Below, one piece after another: positions 7,908 through 16,018 of a stretch of DNA of 46,631 nt (the stretch's first letter is position 1; the number at the start of each line of letters is the position of its first letter). The notes beneath the pieces were generated by a model that was not told the DNA's origin, did not search any database, and saw nothing but the letters and a program-made list of their open reading frames with translations. Source of the DNA: a bacterium (GTDB lineage Bacteria; Cyanobacteriota; Vampirovibrionia; Gastranaerophilales; UBA9971); NCBI GenBank assembly GCA_037147175.1, contig JBAWVS010000018.1, positions 1 to 46,631 of the forward strand, written 5' to 3'. The position numbers and the translations under genes were made by a program.

Positions 7908-8804
7908 ATGAAAAATAGAGTCAAAAATAAAATATCGGCAATGTTTGAGAAAGAAAGTTTCTGGGCGTGGGTTTTTATTTTGCCTGCGTTTTTGGGAACT
8001 TTTATTTTTATAATAATTCCGATATTTGCTTCTTTTGGTCTGAGTTTTATTGACTGGAACCTTATAAACAAACCAAAAATAGTAGGCTTAGAAAATTATA
8101 TCGGGCTTTTCAATGACCCTGTATTTTATCAGGTGTTATTTAATACATTGTATTATGCTTTGATAACGGCTGTTTTTAGCATTATATTGCCTTTAATGTT
8201 GGCTACTGCTCTTGATAGAAAAATAAAAGGAAGCAACTTTTTTAAAACAGCGTACTTTATTCCGTTTGTAACTCCTATGATTGTTATAGGAATTGTTTGG
8301 ACGTGGATATTTGATCCTAATTACGGCATTCTGAACTGGGTTTTAGGAGTCGGTGACAACATAAAATGGCTTTATGACAAAAATTTTGCTATGTCTGCAC
8401 TCATTATAGTGAGTGTATGGAAAAATATCGGCTATAATATGGTAATCTTCTTGGCAGGCTTACAGGCAATTCCTGAAAGTATCAACGAGGCTTGCGAAAT
8501 AGAAGGAGCTACGGGAATTAAAAGATTCTTTCTTGTTACGCTCCCTTTATTAAGCCCTACAGTATTTTTTGTTTCGATAATGACAACTATTTCTTCGTTT
8601 CATGTGTTTGATTTGATTTATCTTATGACGGATGGCGGGCCGGAAAATTCAACTTCTGTTCTGGTATATTGGATTTATAAACAAGCGTTTGAGTTTTTTA
8701 ACATAGGCAAAGCTTCAGCAATAGCCTATGTTTTATTTGTTATAATACTTAGTTTGACTTATGTTCAGTGGATAACAAGAAAAAAATGGGTTATTAATGA
8801 GTAG
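7908..8804 (+). CDS. Carbohydrate ABC transporter permease (CUT1, MalF/UgpA type)
   Basis: A 298-residue inner-membrane permease with about six transmembrane segments (first at FWAWVFILPAFLGTFIFI). The cytoplasmic EAA loop that docks the ATPase reads EACEIEGATGIKRFFLVTLP, near residues 195-215. It is half of a sugar import channel and overlaps the partner permease by eight bases. Neither a substrate-binding protein nor an ATPase gene is adjacent, although CUT1 operons normally begin with the binding protein; upstream is instead a scar of decayed mobile genes. The substrate is unknown; oligosaccharide or glycerol-phosphate transport is typical of the family. Confidence 0.88.
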   Translation: MKNRVKNKISAMFEKESFWAWVFILPAFLGTFIFIIIPIFASFGLSFIDWNLINKPKIVGLENYIGLFNDPVFYQVLFNTLYYALITAVFSIILPLMLATALDRKIKGSNFFKTAYFIPFVTPMIVIGIVWTWIFDPNYGILNWVLGVGDNIKWLYDKNFAMSALIIVSVWKNIGYNMVIFLAGLQAIPESINEACEIEGATGIKRFFLVTLPLLSPTVFFVSIMTTISSFHVFDLIYLMTDGGPENSTSVLVYWIYKQAFEFFNIGKASAIAYVLFVIILSLTYVQWITRKKWVINE

Positions 8805-9615
8805 AAAAATATTTGCATATATAATTCTGACACTTGGTGCAATTTCAATGCTTGTGCCGTTTTTTTGGATGCTGGCAACTTCTTTTATGACATCAGGGCA
8901 GATTTTTTCATATCCTCCTGTAATCATTCCGCATCCTTTTTATGCTGAAAATTATTCAAATGTCGCAAAAGCAATCCCAATAGTAAAATATTTCCTTAAT
9001 AGTGCAATTGTGGCAATTTTAACAACTACAGGGCAGGTAATAATTTCTTCAATGGCAGCCTACGCTTTTGCCAGACTTAATTTTAAATATAAAGAGCCTT
9101 TGTTTTTAATCCTTTTGGCAACAATGATGGTACCGCCGCAAGTAAATATTATTCCTTTGTTTTTTATAATGCGTGAACTGCATTGGATTGATACGTATCA
9201 AGCTTTAATAATCCCCGGATTGTTCGGAGGCTTCGGAGTTTTTCTTTTAAGACAGTGGTTTAAAACCTTGCCTGCCGAACTTGAAGATGCAGCAAAAATT
9301 GACGGATGCAATCCCTTTCAGACTTATCTAAAAATAGCATTGCCTTTAGCATTGCCTGCTGTTGCGACACTCGGGATTTTTACTTTTATTACCAGCTGGA
9401 ACAGTTTTATGTGGCCATTAATTGTTACAAATTCAGATTATATGAGAACTTTGCCTGTTGGTCTTGCGATTTTTAAGGGAAGTTTCAGAGAAACAACTGA
9501 ATGGGGGCAGCTCATGGCGTGTGCTGTGATTTCTGTAATTCCGGTTATAGGTGTATTTTTACTCGGTCAAAAATATTTTATTAAAGGCATAATGATGGGA
9601 GGAGTTAAAGAATAG
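8797..9615 (+). CDS. Carbohydrate ABC transporter permease (CUT1, MalG/UgpE type)
   Basis: A 272-residue partner permease, with a first transmembrane helix at YIILTLGAISMLVPFFWMLA, five further helices, and the EAA loop LEDAAKIDGCNPFQTYLKIA near residues 165-185. Its ATG lies inside the end of the upstream permease (8-base overlap), which indicates co-translation and a heterodimeric channel. It needs a shared MsmK-like ATPase encoded elsewhere and a binding protein. Nothing in the next gene (efp) suggests continuation of the operon; 127 bases with an AT-rich promoter-like stretch separate them. Confidence 0.88.
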   Translation: MSRKIFAYIILTLGAISMLVPFFWMLATSFMTSGQIFSYPPVIIPHPFYAENYSNVAKAIPIVKYFLNSAIVAILTTTGQVIISSMAAYAFARLNFKYKEPLFLILLATMMVPPQVNIIPLFFIMRELHWIDTYQALIIPGLFGGFGVFLLRQWFKTLPAELEDAAKIDGCNPFQTYLKIALPLALPAVATLGIFTFITSWNSFMWPLIVTNSDYMRTLPVGLAIFKGSFRETTEWGQLMACAVISVIPVIGVFLLGQKYFIKGIMMGGVKE

Positions 9616-9742
9616 ACTTTTTTTCCCTGAAAAAACATAACATTAAGAAACATTAAGTTGTCTTTAATAATCTATTCATATATTATTTTTATACGTGTCT
9701 TAAAATAACAAGTTATATTCAGTTAACTTATAGGAAAAGAAT

Positions 9743-10303
9743 ATGATTTCTACAAATGAATTTAAAACGGGAATGACAATTGAAATTGACGGTAACCTCT
9801 GGAACGTTGTTGAGTTTTTGCATGTAAAACCGGGCAAAGGTTCGGCTTTTGTTAAAACAAAACTAAAAAACGTAGAAAGTGGTGCTGTTCTCGAAAAAAC
9901 TTTCAGAGCAGGTGAAAAATTCCCGAGAGCAATTCTCGACAGAAGAGAAATGCAGTATCTTTATATGTCCGGCGATAATGAATACTCGTTCATGGATAAT
10001 GAATCCTACGATCAAATAACTTTAACAAAAGAACAAATCGGCGACGGAATAAAATATCTTAAAGAAAATATGACCTTAAACGTATTAAAACACGGAGATA
10101 AAGTTATAGGTGTTGATTTACCGAATGTTGTTGAGCTTGAAGTTGTTGATACACCTCCGGGAGAGAAAGGAAATACCGCTCAAGGCGGTACAAAACCTGC
10201 AACTCTTGAAACAGGAGCTATTGTTCAGGTTCCATTCTTTGTTAATAATGGTGATAAATTAAGAGTGGATACCAGAACCAACTCATATCTTGAAAGAGCA
10301 TAA
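9743..10303 (+). CDS. efp: Translation elongation factor P
   Basis: A 186-residue EF-P that binds between the P and E sites and relieves ribosome stalling at polyproline. The three-domain layout is of normal length. The domain I loop VKPGKGSAF carries Lys32 at the tip (the position modified in many bacteria). The C-terminal domain has [25 protein letters not shown] and IRVDTR-like [14 protein letters not shown]. The sequence reads notably like cyanobacterial EF-P ([20 protein letters not shown]). The ribosome site AGGAAAAG precedes the ATG. It is followed after 28 bases by accB, an arrangement known from Cyanobacteria. Confidence 0.96.
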   Translation: MISTNEFKTGMTIEIDGNLWNVVEFLHVKPGKGSAFVKTKLKNVESGAVLEKTFRAGEKFPRAILDRREMQYLYMSGDNEYSFMDNESYDQITLTKEQIGDGIKYLKENMTLNVLKHGDKVIGVDLPNVVELEVVDTPPGEKGNTAQGGTKPATLETGAIVQVPFFVNNGDKLRVDTRTNSYLERA

Positions 10304-10331
10304 AGGGCTATAATTATAAGAGGAATATAAA

Positions 10332-10790
10332 ATGAAAATGGAATTAGATTATATTGAAAAACTGGTTAAGTTGGTTTCCGAGAATGGACTTACAGAGCTT
10401 AGCCTTGAAGAAGATGATAAAGCAATAATAATCAGAAAAGAAAAAGAAATTGTAACAACAACGACTACAGTTGCAGCGCAGCCTGTTGCTGTTGCGGCGC
10501 CTATCGCGGCAAAACCTGCCGAAGCAGCACCTGATAAAAAAGATGAATCAAATTTGTTGAAAATAACTTCACCTATGGTTGGAACTTTTTACAGTGCAGC
10601 TTCCCCCGGTGCTACTCCTTTTACGGAAGCCGGCAAAGCCGTAAGCAACGGTCAGGTAGTCTGCATTATTGAAGCTATGAAGCTTATGAACGAAATTGAG
10701 TCAGAAGTTTCAGGCAAAGTTGTGGAAGTTTGCGTTCAAGATGGTCAGCCTGTTGAATACGGTCAAGTTTTGATGCTTGTTCAGCCGTAA
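10332..10790 (+). CDS. accB: Biotin carboxyl carrier protein of acetyl-CoA carboxylase
   Basis: A 152-residue carrier that shuttles carboxybiotin from AccC to the carboxyltransferase in the first step of fatty-acid synthesis. N-terminal region 1-40, then an Ala/Pro-rich linker (about 45-75), then the biotinyl domain (about 78-152) with the attachment motif EAMKLMN, Lys117. The thumb segment [12 protein letters not shown] is the bacterial AccB type, which distinguishes it from pyruvate carboxylase carriers. AGAGGAA supports the start at 10332. It normally pairs directly with accC, but here two tiny genes intervene. Confidence 0.95.
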   Translation: MKMELDYIEKLVKLVSENGLTELSLEEDDKAIIIRKEKEIVTTTTTVAAQPVAVAAPIAAKPAEAAPDKKDESNLLKITSPMVGTFYSAASPGATPFTEAGKAVSNGQVVCIIEAMKLMNEIESEVSGKVVEVCVQDGQPVEYGQVLMLVQP

Positions 10791-10799
10791 GATATTTTT

Positions 10800-11060
10800 A
10801 TGACAAAAGAAGCTATCCAAAAAGAAATAGATCTTTTAAGAGATGTCAAAAACCATTTATGGAACGTGATGATAGTATCTTTTGGCGGTGCTTTAACTTT
10901 GATGTTTAATTTAACTTTAATATTTAACATCAATAATTTATTGAAACTTATGTTTTGTATCGCAGGATTTATTTTTGGTTTTATTTTTTTAAACGGCTAT
11001 TTTAAAAATGATGATAAAATATATGGGTTAATTGAAAAATTAAATAAGGATATTTTATAA
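10800..11060 (+). CDS. Small two-helix membrane protein of unknown function
   Basis: 86 residues: a charged N-terminal helix (EAIQKEIDLLRDVKNHLW), then two hydrophobic segments, about 22-45 and 49-65, joined by NINN, and a charged tail. No family recognised. It begins nine bases after the accB stop with no good ribosome site, and its stop overlaps the next start (TAATG), so it should be translated together with the following 36-residue protein. It sits inside the accB-accC interval. Confidence 0.6.
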   Translation: MTKEAIQKEIDLLRDVKNHLWNVMIVSFGGALTLMFNLTLIFNINNLLKLMFCIAGFIFGFIFLNGYFKNDDKIYGLIEKLNKDIL

Positions 11061-11170
11061 TGACAGTCATAGAAATATTTCAGCTTATAGGTATTTTATT
11101 ATTTATAATTGCAGGGATTTATGCAACTTACAAATTCAATAAACAAGTTTTTTCAGGCGAAAAACATTAA
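11060..11170 (+). CDS. 36-residue single-helix membrane protein
   Basis: The ATG at 11060 overlaps the previous stop by one base; the frame ends with TAA at 11168-11170. It is one hydrophobic helix (IFQLIGILLFIIAGIYATY) followed by a basic tail (KFNKQVFSGEKH). The TAATG coupling to the upstream two-helix protein and the clean hydrophobic profile make it likely to be real. No family recognised. The pair could form a small membrane complex; a link to acetyl-CoA carboxylase is only positional. Confidence 0.55.
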   Translation: MTVIEIFQLIGILLFIIAGIYATYKFNKQVFSGEKH

Positions 11171-11203
11171 TAAATTTTAATTTAAAAACTCTCGGAGAAG
11201 AAA

Positions 11204-12577
11204 ATGACAATAACAAAACTTTTAATAGCGAATCGTGGCGAAATAGCGGTAAGAATTATCAGAGCGTGCAAAGAATTAAGCATTCCTACAGTAGCAGTCT
11301 ACTCAGAAGCTGACGAAGATTGCCTTCATGTCAGTCTTGCAGATGAAGCATATTGTATCGGACCTGCTCCTTCCGGCAAAAGTTATTTGAATGTTCCAAA
11401 TATTATAAGTACTGCCTTAATGACAGGGGCTGACGCTATTCATCCCGGATACGGATTTCTTTCAGAAAACGCTGAATTTGCGGAAATTTGCCGCGATCAC
11501 AATATTAAATTTGTCGGAGCTTCTCCTGAAAACATAAGAGCTATGGGCGATAAAGCTTCGGCAAAGAAAACAATGATTGAAAATGATGTTCCTACAGTTC
11601 CTGGGACAATCGGGCTGGTGGACGATGTTAATGAAATTAAGCCATGGATTGAAAAAGTAGGATATCCTGTAATTGTAAAAGCTACAGCCGGCGGCGGCGG
11701 AAGAGGGATGAGAATCGTCAGGCATGAAGGCGAACTTGAAGAAATGTATAATCTCGCCCAGTCAGAAGCAAGATGTGCTTTTGGCAACGGCGGTGTTTAT
11801 GTGGAAAAATACCTTGAAAATCCGAGACATATAGAAGTTCAAATTATTGCTGACCAGTACGGAAATGTTGTTCATCTCGGTGAAAGAGATTGTAGTATCC
11901 AGAGAAGACACCAGAAACTTCTGGAAGAAGCTCCTTCTCCTGTAATTACAGCAGAAGTCAGAGAAAAAATGGGGCAGGCAGCTATAAATGCGGCAAAAGG
12001 AATAGGCTATGAAGGCGCAGGAACAATAGAATTTCTTCTTGATAATAAAAATAATTTCTATTTTATGGAAATGAATACAAGGATTCAGGTAGAACATCCT
12101 GTTACGGAAATGATTTTTAGTGTTGACCTTTTGAAAGAGCAGGTCAGAGTAGCAGCCGGCGAAAGATTGTCTTTTACGCAAGAAGATATGAAAATTCACG
12201 GGCATGCTATCGAATGCCGAATTAATGCGGAAGATTCCGATAAAAACTTCATGCCATGTCCGGGGAAAATCGATGGGTATATAGCTCCAGGCGGTCCTGG
12301 AGTGAGAGTTGACAGTCACATGTATTCAAATTACAAAATCCCACCGACTTATGACTCTTTGATGGGCAAGCTTATTTGTTGGGGCAAAGACAGGGAAGAA
12401 GCAAGAATCCGTATGCTAAGGGCTCTTGATGAATATGCAATTACCGGTGTAAAAACGACCATACCTTTCCATCAAAAAATCCTTAAACATCCTAAATTTA
12501 TAGACGGCGACTTTAATACAAGCTTTATTCCCCAGTATATGATGAATGAAGAAGCTAAAGAGCCTGCAAAAGTTTAA
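11204..12577 (+). CDS. accC: Biotin carboxylase subunit of acetyl-CoA carboxylase
   Basis: A 457-residue ATP-grasp enzyme that carboxylates biotin on AccB using bicarbonate and ATP. Seen: N-terminal RGEIAVRIIRACKE, ATP-binding KATAGGGGRGMRIV (glycine-rich loop), GERDCSIQRRHQKLLEEAPS, FYFMEMNTRIQVEHPVTE (catalytic Glu/Arg region) and HAIECRINAEDS. Length is normal for stand-alone AccC, with no fused carrier or carboxyltransferase. CGGAGAAG precedes the ATG. It is 33 bases after the small membrane-protein pair, so probably in the same efp/accB transcript. A strongly folded RNA element begins 17 bases after its stop. Confidence 0.96.
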   Translation: MTITKLLIANRGEIAVRIIRACKELSIPTVAVYSEADEDCLHVSLADEAYCIGPAPSGKSYLNVPNIISTALMTGADAIHPGYGFLSENAEFAEICRDHNIKFVGASPENIRAMGDKASAKKTMIENDVPTVPGTIGLVDDVNEIKPWIEKVGYPVIVKATAGGGGRGMRIVRHEGELEEMYNLAQSEARCAFGNGGVYVEKYLENPRHIEVQIIADQYGNVVHLGERDCSIQRRHQKLLEEAPSPVITAEVREKMGQAAINAAKGIGYEGAGTIEFLLDNKNNFYFMEMNTRIQVEHPVTEMIFSVDLLKEQVRVAAGERLSFTQEDMKIHGHAIECRINAEDSDKNFMPCPGKIDGYIAPGGPGVRVDSHMYSNYKIPPTYDSLMGKLICWGKDREEARIRMLRALDEYAITGVKTTIPFHQKILKHPKFIDGDFNTSFIPQYMMNEEAKEPAKV

Positions 12578-12594
12578 CTTTTAGAACCTTGAAA

Positions 12595-12762
12595 ACTTAA
12601 TACGAGCCATGCCAGCCCTCTGGCTAGAAAGGGGGATAATATGGTGATTCTTTTAAACGAGAAAGAGTTACTAGTTGTAATAGTAACTCTTTACATTCTC
12701 TATAAAAGATAACTTTCATTATCGGATGCGGAATTAATTTTTCGCATCCCCTCGTATTAAGT
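12595..12762 (+). ncRNA. Structured RNA candidate with 6S-like rod architecture
   Basis: A 12-bp perfect closing stem (12595-12606 with 12751-12762) encloses nested pairing: GATAAT 12635-12640 with ATTATC 12718-12723; TCTTTTA 12649-12655 with TAAAAGA 12703-12709; and a 12-bp terminal hairpin 12662-12673 with 12681-12692 (7-base loop). The bubble between closing and upper stems holds a small hairpin on each side: GCCAG/CTGGC (12611-12624) and GGATGCG/CGCATCC (12724-12749). A ~168-nt rod with closing stem, large central bubble and interrupted terminal stem is the layout of 6S RNA, the RNA-polymerase decoy. The left bubble GCCAGCCCTCTGG is reminiscent of the E. coli 6S segment. I see no clear promoter; processing from the accC transcript is possible. 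The orientation (+) is assumed. Folding is strongly supported; 6S identity is a hypothesis. Confidence 0.55.
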
Positions 12763-12833
12763 ATTATAGCAAATTTATAATAAATTTAAACCCCAAGATT
12801 TTATTTTTCTTGTTTTGAAAAAAGGCAAAAATA

Positions 12834-13397
12834 ATGCGAATAACAGGCGGAACTCAAAAAGGAAAAGCAATTCAGACTGTCAAAGGGCAGGATGTAAGAC
12901 CTACTTCCTCAAAAGTTCGAGAAAGTGTATTCAATATAATTCAGCTCAATGAATCGGGTACTGTTTTTTACGAAGGGGAAACAAGAGTGCTTGATTTGTT
13001 TGCGGGCAGCGGAATTATGGGATTGGAAGCTTTAAGCAGGGGGGCAAAAAAAGCAGTCTTTGTTGAAAAAAATCCACACCATTCTGATATTATCAAAAAA
13101 AATCTTCAAAACTTCGGTAATTTTGAAACACAATTAATTCTTTCAGACGCTTTAAAAGTTTTAGATAAAATTAACGAAAAATTTAATTTTGTTTTTATTG
13201 ATCCGCCCTATGCTTCAGAATTGTATGAACCTGTTTTGAGAAAAATTCGGGAAAATAAAATTTTATCGCAGGAAGGGTTTATCATACTTGAACATTCATC
13301 AACTCTGAATATTCAAGAAATAACAGATAAAACAGAATTTAAAATTTATAAAACAAAATTTTACGGTGATACAGGAATAACTGTTATAACCTGCTAA
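12834..13397 (+). CDS. rsmD: 16S rRNA (guanine966-N2)-methyltransferase
   Basis: A 187-residue SAM-dependent methyltransferase acting on 16S rRNA in the small-subunit assembly pathway. N-terminal MRITGGTQKGK and RPTSSKVRESVFNI are family hallmarks. The SAM-binding motif is LDLFAGSGIMGLEALSRGA (about 48-66), with an acidic ribose-binding residue in VFVEKN. The catalytic DPPY is at residues 123-126. Length is normal. The stop overlaps by four bases the stop of the convergent acyltransferase gene, so there is no room for a terminator between them. Confidence 0.94.
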   Translation: MRITGGTQKGKAIQTVKGQDVRPTSSKVRESVFNIIQLNESGTVFYEGETRVLDLFAGSGIMGLEALSRGAKKAVFVEKNPHHSDIIKKNLQNFGNFETQLILSDALKVLDKINEKFNFVFIDPPYASELYEPVLRKIRENKILSQEGFIILEHSSTLNIQEITDKTEFKIYKTKFYGDTGITVITC

Positions 13398-14032
13398 GAT
13401 TTTTGGGTTTCTTTTTGTAGTCTAAAAAGTTCGTTTTCCAGATTAAGCCTGTATTCTTCGACTTGATCCTCCGAAAGTTTTTTAGGAACATAAATCGGTT
13501 CACCGTATGTATTTGTTACAGTCGCGAAAAACAGCGGTATTTTGTACCTGTCCCAGGAATTTATTTCAAATTTCCGGTTGACAGTCGGAACCAGTGGAAT
13601 TATAGGTTTCTGCGACATCTGGGCAATTTTTATAACACCTTCTTTTACTTTACAGATAGGACCTTTGGGTCCATCTATCGTATAAGCAATAGCTTTGTCA
13701 GCCTTAAGCACTTTCAGGATTTCTCTTAAAGCTTTTGAACCGTCCCTTTTCATTGAACCTCGAACTGTTGAAAATCCGAGTTTTTCAGTAACTCTTGCTA
13801 TGACTTCTCCGTCAAGACTCGGGCTTATTAAAAGATTCAGGTCGTTTCTTGAGGGGACACCTAGTAGCCCGTATTGCCAGCCATGCCAGAGGGCAAAGAT
13901 GGCTGATTTTGTCTGTAGATTGTAATTAATATTATTAAATTTGCATGAAACATCAAGAATTTTAATTCCTGCATACGCCAAATTCGCAAATCGGGTTACT
14001 TTTCTTTCTTCATAATCATGTCTTTCAGTCAT
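13394..14032 (-). CDS. DUF374 lysophospholipid acyltransferase-like protein
   Basis: 212 residues. Seen: FALWHGWQYG (the H-containing acyltransferase block), ISPSLDGEVI, TVRGSMKRDGSKALREI, and YTIDGPKGP with VKEGVIKIAQ. This is the DUF374 pattern, a family related to lipid A late acyltransferases and usually found next to lipid A or KDO genes. It probably acylates lipid A or another envelope lipid at the inner membrane. Its start codon lies one base after the lpxB stop, making the third gene of an lpxI-lpxB-acyltransferase operon. Exact acceptor and acyl chain are unknown. Confidence 0.85.
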   Translation of the reverse strand: MTERHDYEERKVTRFANLAYAGIKILDVSCKFNNINYNLQTKSAIFALWHGWQYGLLGVPSRNDLNLLISPSLDGEVIARVTEKLGFSTVRGSMKRDGSKALREILKVLKADKAIAYTIDGPKGPICKVKEGVIKIAQMSQKPIIPLVPTVNRKFEINSWDRYKIPLFFATVTNTYGEPIYVPKKLSEDQVEEYRLNLENELFRLQKETQKS

Positions 14033-14033
14033 A

Positions 14034-15188
14034 TTATGCTCTTGTTTTCCCCAAGTAATTGTTTACAATTTTTGCCACTTCTTTGGAAGCTATTTTTTCG
14101 CCCAGCGTGTTTTGAATTTGTCCTAATTCATGTACCATTTGTTCTTTTTTCTCGTTATTATAAAGCAAAGCGAGAATTTCTTGAGAAATAAGTTCAGGTT
14201 TTGCTTTTTGCTGAATAAATTCTTCTACAATTTTTTTGCCCGCTATTATGTTTGGGAGAGAAACAAATTTTAAATATCTTACGCAAAGATAAAGGAAATA
14301 AGCCAGATAAGGAGCTTTGTAGCTTATAACCATAGGTGTTCCATACATTGCAGCTTCCAAAGTTATTGTGCCTGACGCAAGAATTACCGCATCAGAACTT
14401 GAAAGAAGTGCATGATTTTGGTTTTTAAGCACTTTTATCTCGATATTTTCTTTTTTTGTAAAAGCATCAAGGTATTTGTTTATCAGTTTGTCGTCAATAT
14501 TCGGTGCTTGCCCAAGACAAAACTGGACTTTTTTGGAATGGGTATGAATTTGTTTTACCGATTCAAGAAAAATCGGCATTAGATAATTGATTTCCATTTT
14601 CCTGCTGCCGGGGAAAATTCCGACAATTTTGTTATTCAGGTCTATGTTATTTTGTTTTATAAAATCTTCCCTGTCGAAATCCCTTGGAAGTTGCGAAATT
14701 AAAGGATGCCCGACGTATTCAGCATTTACGCCTTTTTCTTTATATAATTTTTCTTCAAACGGAAAAATTGTCATCATTTTATTAACATATTTTTTAACTT
14801 TACTTATGCGGCCTTTTCGAGAAGCCCATACTTGCGGAGAAATATAATAAAATATATTAATTCCGTGTTTTTTAAGTTCTCTGGCAAGTCTGAGGTTGAA
14901 GCCGCCGTAATCTATAAGTAAAACGAGATCGGGTTGATATTCCAATGTTAAATAATTAACAAGGTTTTGCCCGAGTTTTATGTGGCTAAAGAGGCTTTTA
15001 AAGGCATCTAGCCCGACTACTGCCATTTTGCTGTGGTCGCTAAAAAGTTTTATGCCTTCAGCTTCAAGTGATTTACCGCCTATTGCCTCGATTTTGATAT
15101 CAGGATTCAATTTTCTTAATTCCCTGACTATATAAGAAGCATGTATATCTCCCGAATGCTCGCCTGTAACTATAAATATCTTTTTCAT
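14034..15188 (-). CDS. lpxB: Lipid-A-disaccharide synthase
   Basis: A 384-residue GT19 glycosyltransferase that joins 2,3-diacylglucosamine-1-phosphate to UDP-2,3-diacylglucosamine. Seen: N-terminal IFIVTGEHSGDIHASYIV, IEAIGG, MAVVGLDAF, LVLLIDYGGFNLRLA, YYISPQVWASRKGR, PFEEKLYKEKGV, YVGHPL, GIFPGSRKMEI, ASGTITLEAAMYGTPMVI and LPNIIAG. Length is normal. Its start overlaps the lpxI stop by four bases (ATGA), so the two consecutive lipid A steps are translationally coupled. It implies an outer membrane with lipid A. Confidence 0.96.
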   Translation of the reverse strand: MKKIFIVTGEHSGDIHASYIVRELRKLNPDIKIEAIGGKSLEAEGIKLFSDHSKMAVVGLDAFKSLFSHIKLGQNLVNYLTLEYQPDLVLLIDYGGFNLRLARELKKHGINIFYYISPQVWASRKGRISKVKKYVNKMMTIFPFEEKLYKEKGVNAEYVGHPLISQLPRDFDREDFIKQNNIDLNNKIVGIFPGSRKMEINYLMPIFLESVKQIHTHSKKVQFCLGQAPNIDDKLINKYLDAFTKKENIEIKVLKNQNHALLSSSDAVILASGTITLEAAMYGTPMVISYKAPYLAYFLYLCVRYLKFVSLPNIIAGKKIVEEFIQQKAKPELISQEILALLYNNEKKEQMVHELGQIQNTLGEKIASKEVAKIVNNYLGKTRA

Positions 15189-16018
15189 ACCGCTATAAAT
15201 ACCATTTTATTTCTGTCTGCAAATTCGATCATCTTTTCTTTTTCTACTACAAAAGTTTCGTTTGCTTCGATAGCCAGAACTTTTCCGCCGAACTTTTGGA
15301 TATTTTTAAGAGTTCTAAGTCCTACTGTTGGAACATCAAAACGTTTATCCTGTTCCGGTTTACTGACTTTAACCACAACAGCTTTTTTGTTTCCCAACCT
15401 GCATCCTCTTTCAATGCACCTGTCCGTACCTTCTATGGCTTCGACAGCAAGAACCATTTTGTCCTGAACCACTACTGTTTGCCCTAAGTCTAGCCCGCCT
15501 ATTCCTTTTGCTATTTGAAAGCCGTATTCTATATCAACTTGTTGAAGATCGTCAGGATGATATTTGCCTATAACACCTTTTGTCGGGAAATATTCTTTTA
15601 AGAAAATTGTCTGGTCTATAACAATTAAGTTGTCTTCGGCAAGTGAGTCCACAAGTTTAAGCATTAAAGCGTCATCATTAAGTCTTTTAGCCTGTTTTAA
15701 AAGAGAAATAGCCCTTGAGTCCAATCGCGGATTTCTAAAAAGCATTGTTTTGCTTACTTTTCCAACGAAAGTAATCTGTGTTATTCCTTCCTGATGTGCA
15801 ATATCTACCATTTTTTGTACTTCTCCCGCCCCGCAGGAATAGACTTTTTTGCAATGCACTTCCAGCTCTTTCCTGTTGGTAGAGGAAAGGGACATTGCAA
15901 CTATTTCATGGCCTTTCTTTGCTGCATTTTTAGAAAGACTGACGGGAAGTTCTCCGTCTCCTGCAATTAAGCCTATAGTTTTTGATAAAGTTATTTCCAA
16001 ATTCCAATTCTCGCTCAT
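15185..16018 (-). CDS. lpxI: UDP-2,3-diacylglucosamine diphosphatase LpxI
   Basis: 277 residues of the former DUF1009 family, the metal-dependent enzyme that replaces LpxH in many phyla and makes lipid X from UDP-2,3-diacylglucosamine. Seen: IGLIAGDGELPVSLSKNAAK at the N-terminus, GITQITFVGKV, NDDALMLKLVDSLAEDN and, in the C-terminal catalytic domain, LDLGQTVVVQDKMVLAVEAI-type sequence with EGTDRCIERG, VVVKVSKPEQDKRFDVPTVG and VLAIEANETF. First gene of the minus-strand operon lpxI-lpxB-acyltransferase, so product feeds directly to LpxB. Confidence 0.95.
   Translation of the reverse strand: MSENWNLEITLSKTIGLIAGDGELPVSLSKNAAKKGHEIVAMSLSSTNRKELEVHCKKVYSCGAGEVQKMVDIAHQEGITQITFVGKVSKTMLFRNPRLDSRAISLLKQAKRLNDDALMLKLVDSLAEDNLIVIDQTIFLKEYFPTKGVIGKYHPDDLQQVDIEYGFQIAKGIGGLDLGQTVVVQDKMVLAVEAIEGTDRCIERGCRLGNKKAVVVKVSKPEQDKRFDVPTVGLRTLKNIQKFGGKVLAIEANETFVVEKEKMIEFADRNKMVFIAV

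Noticed and set aside
11762-12319. 185-residue minus-strand frame inside accC
   Set aside because: It is antisense to the conserved accC core, has no family motifs, and its composition is explained by accC codons.
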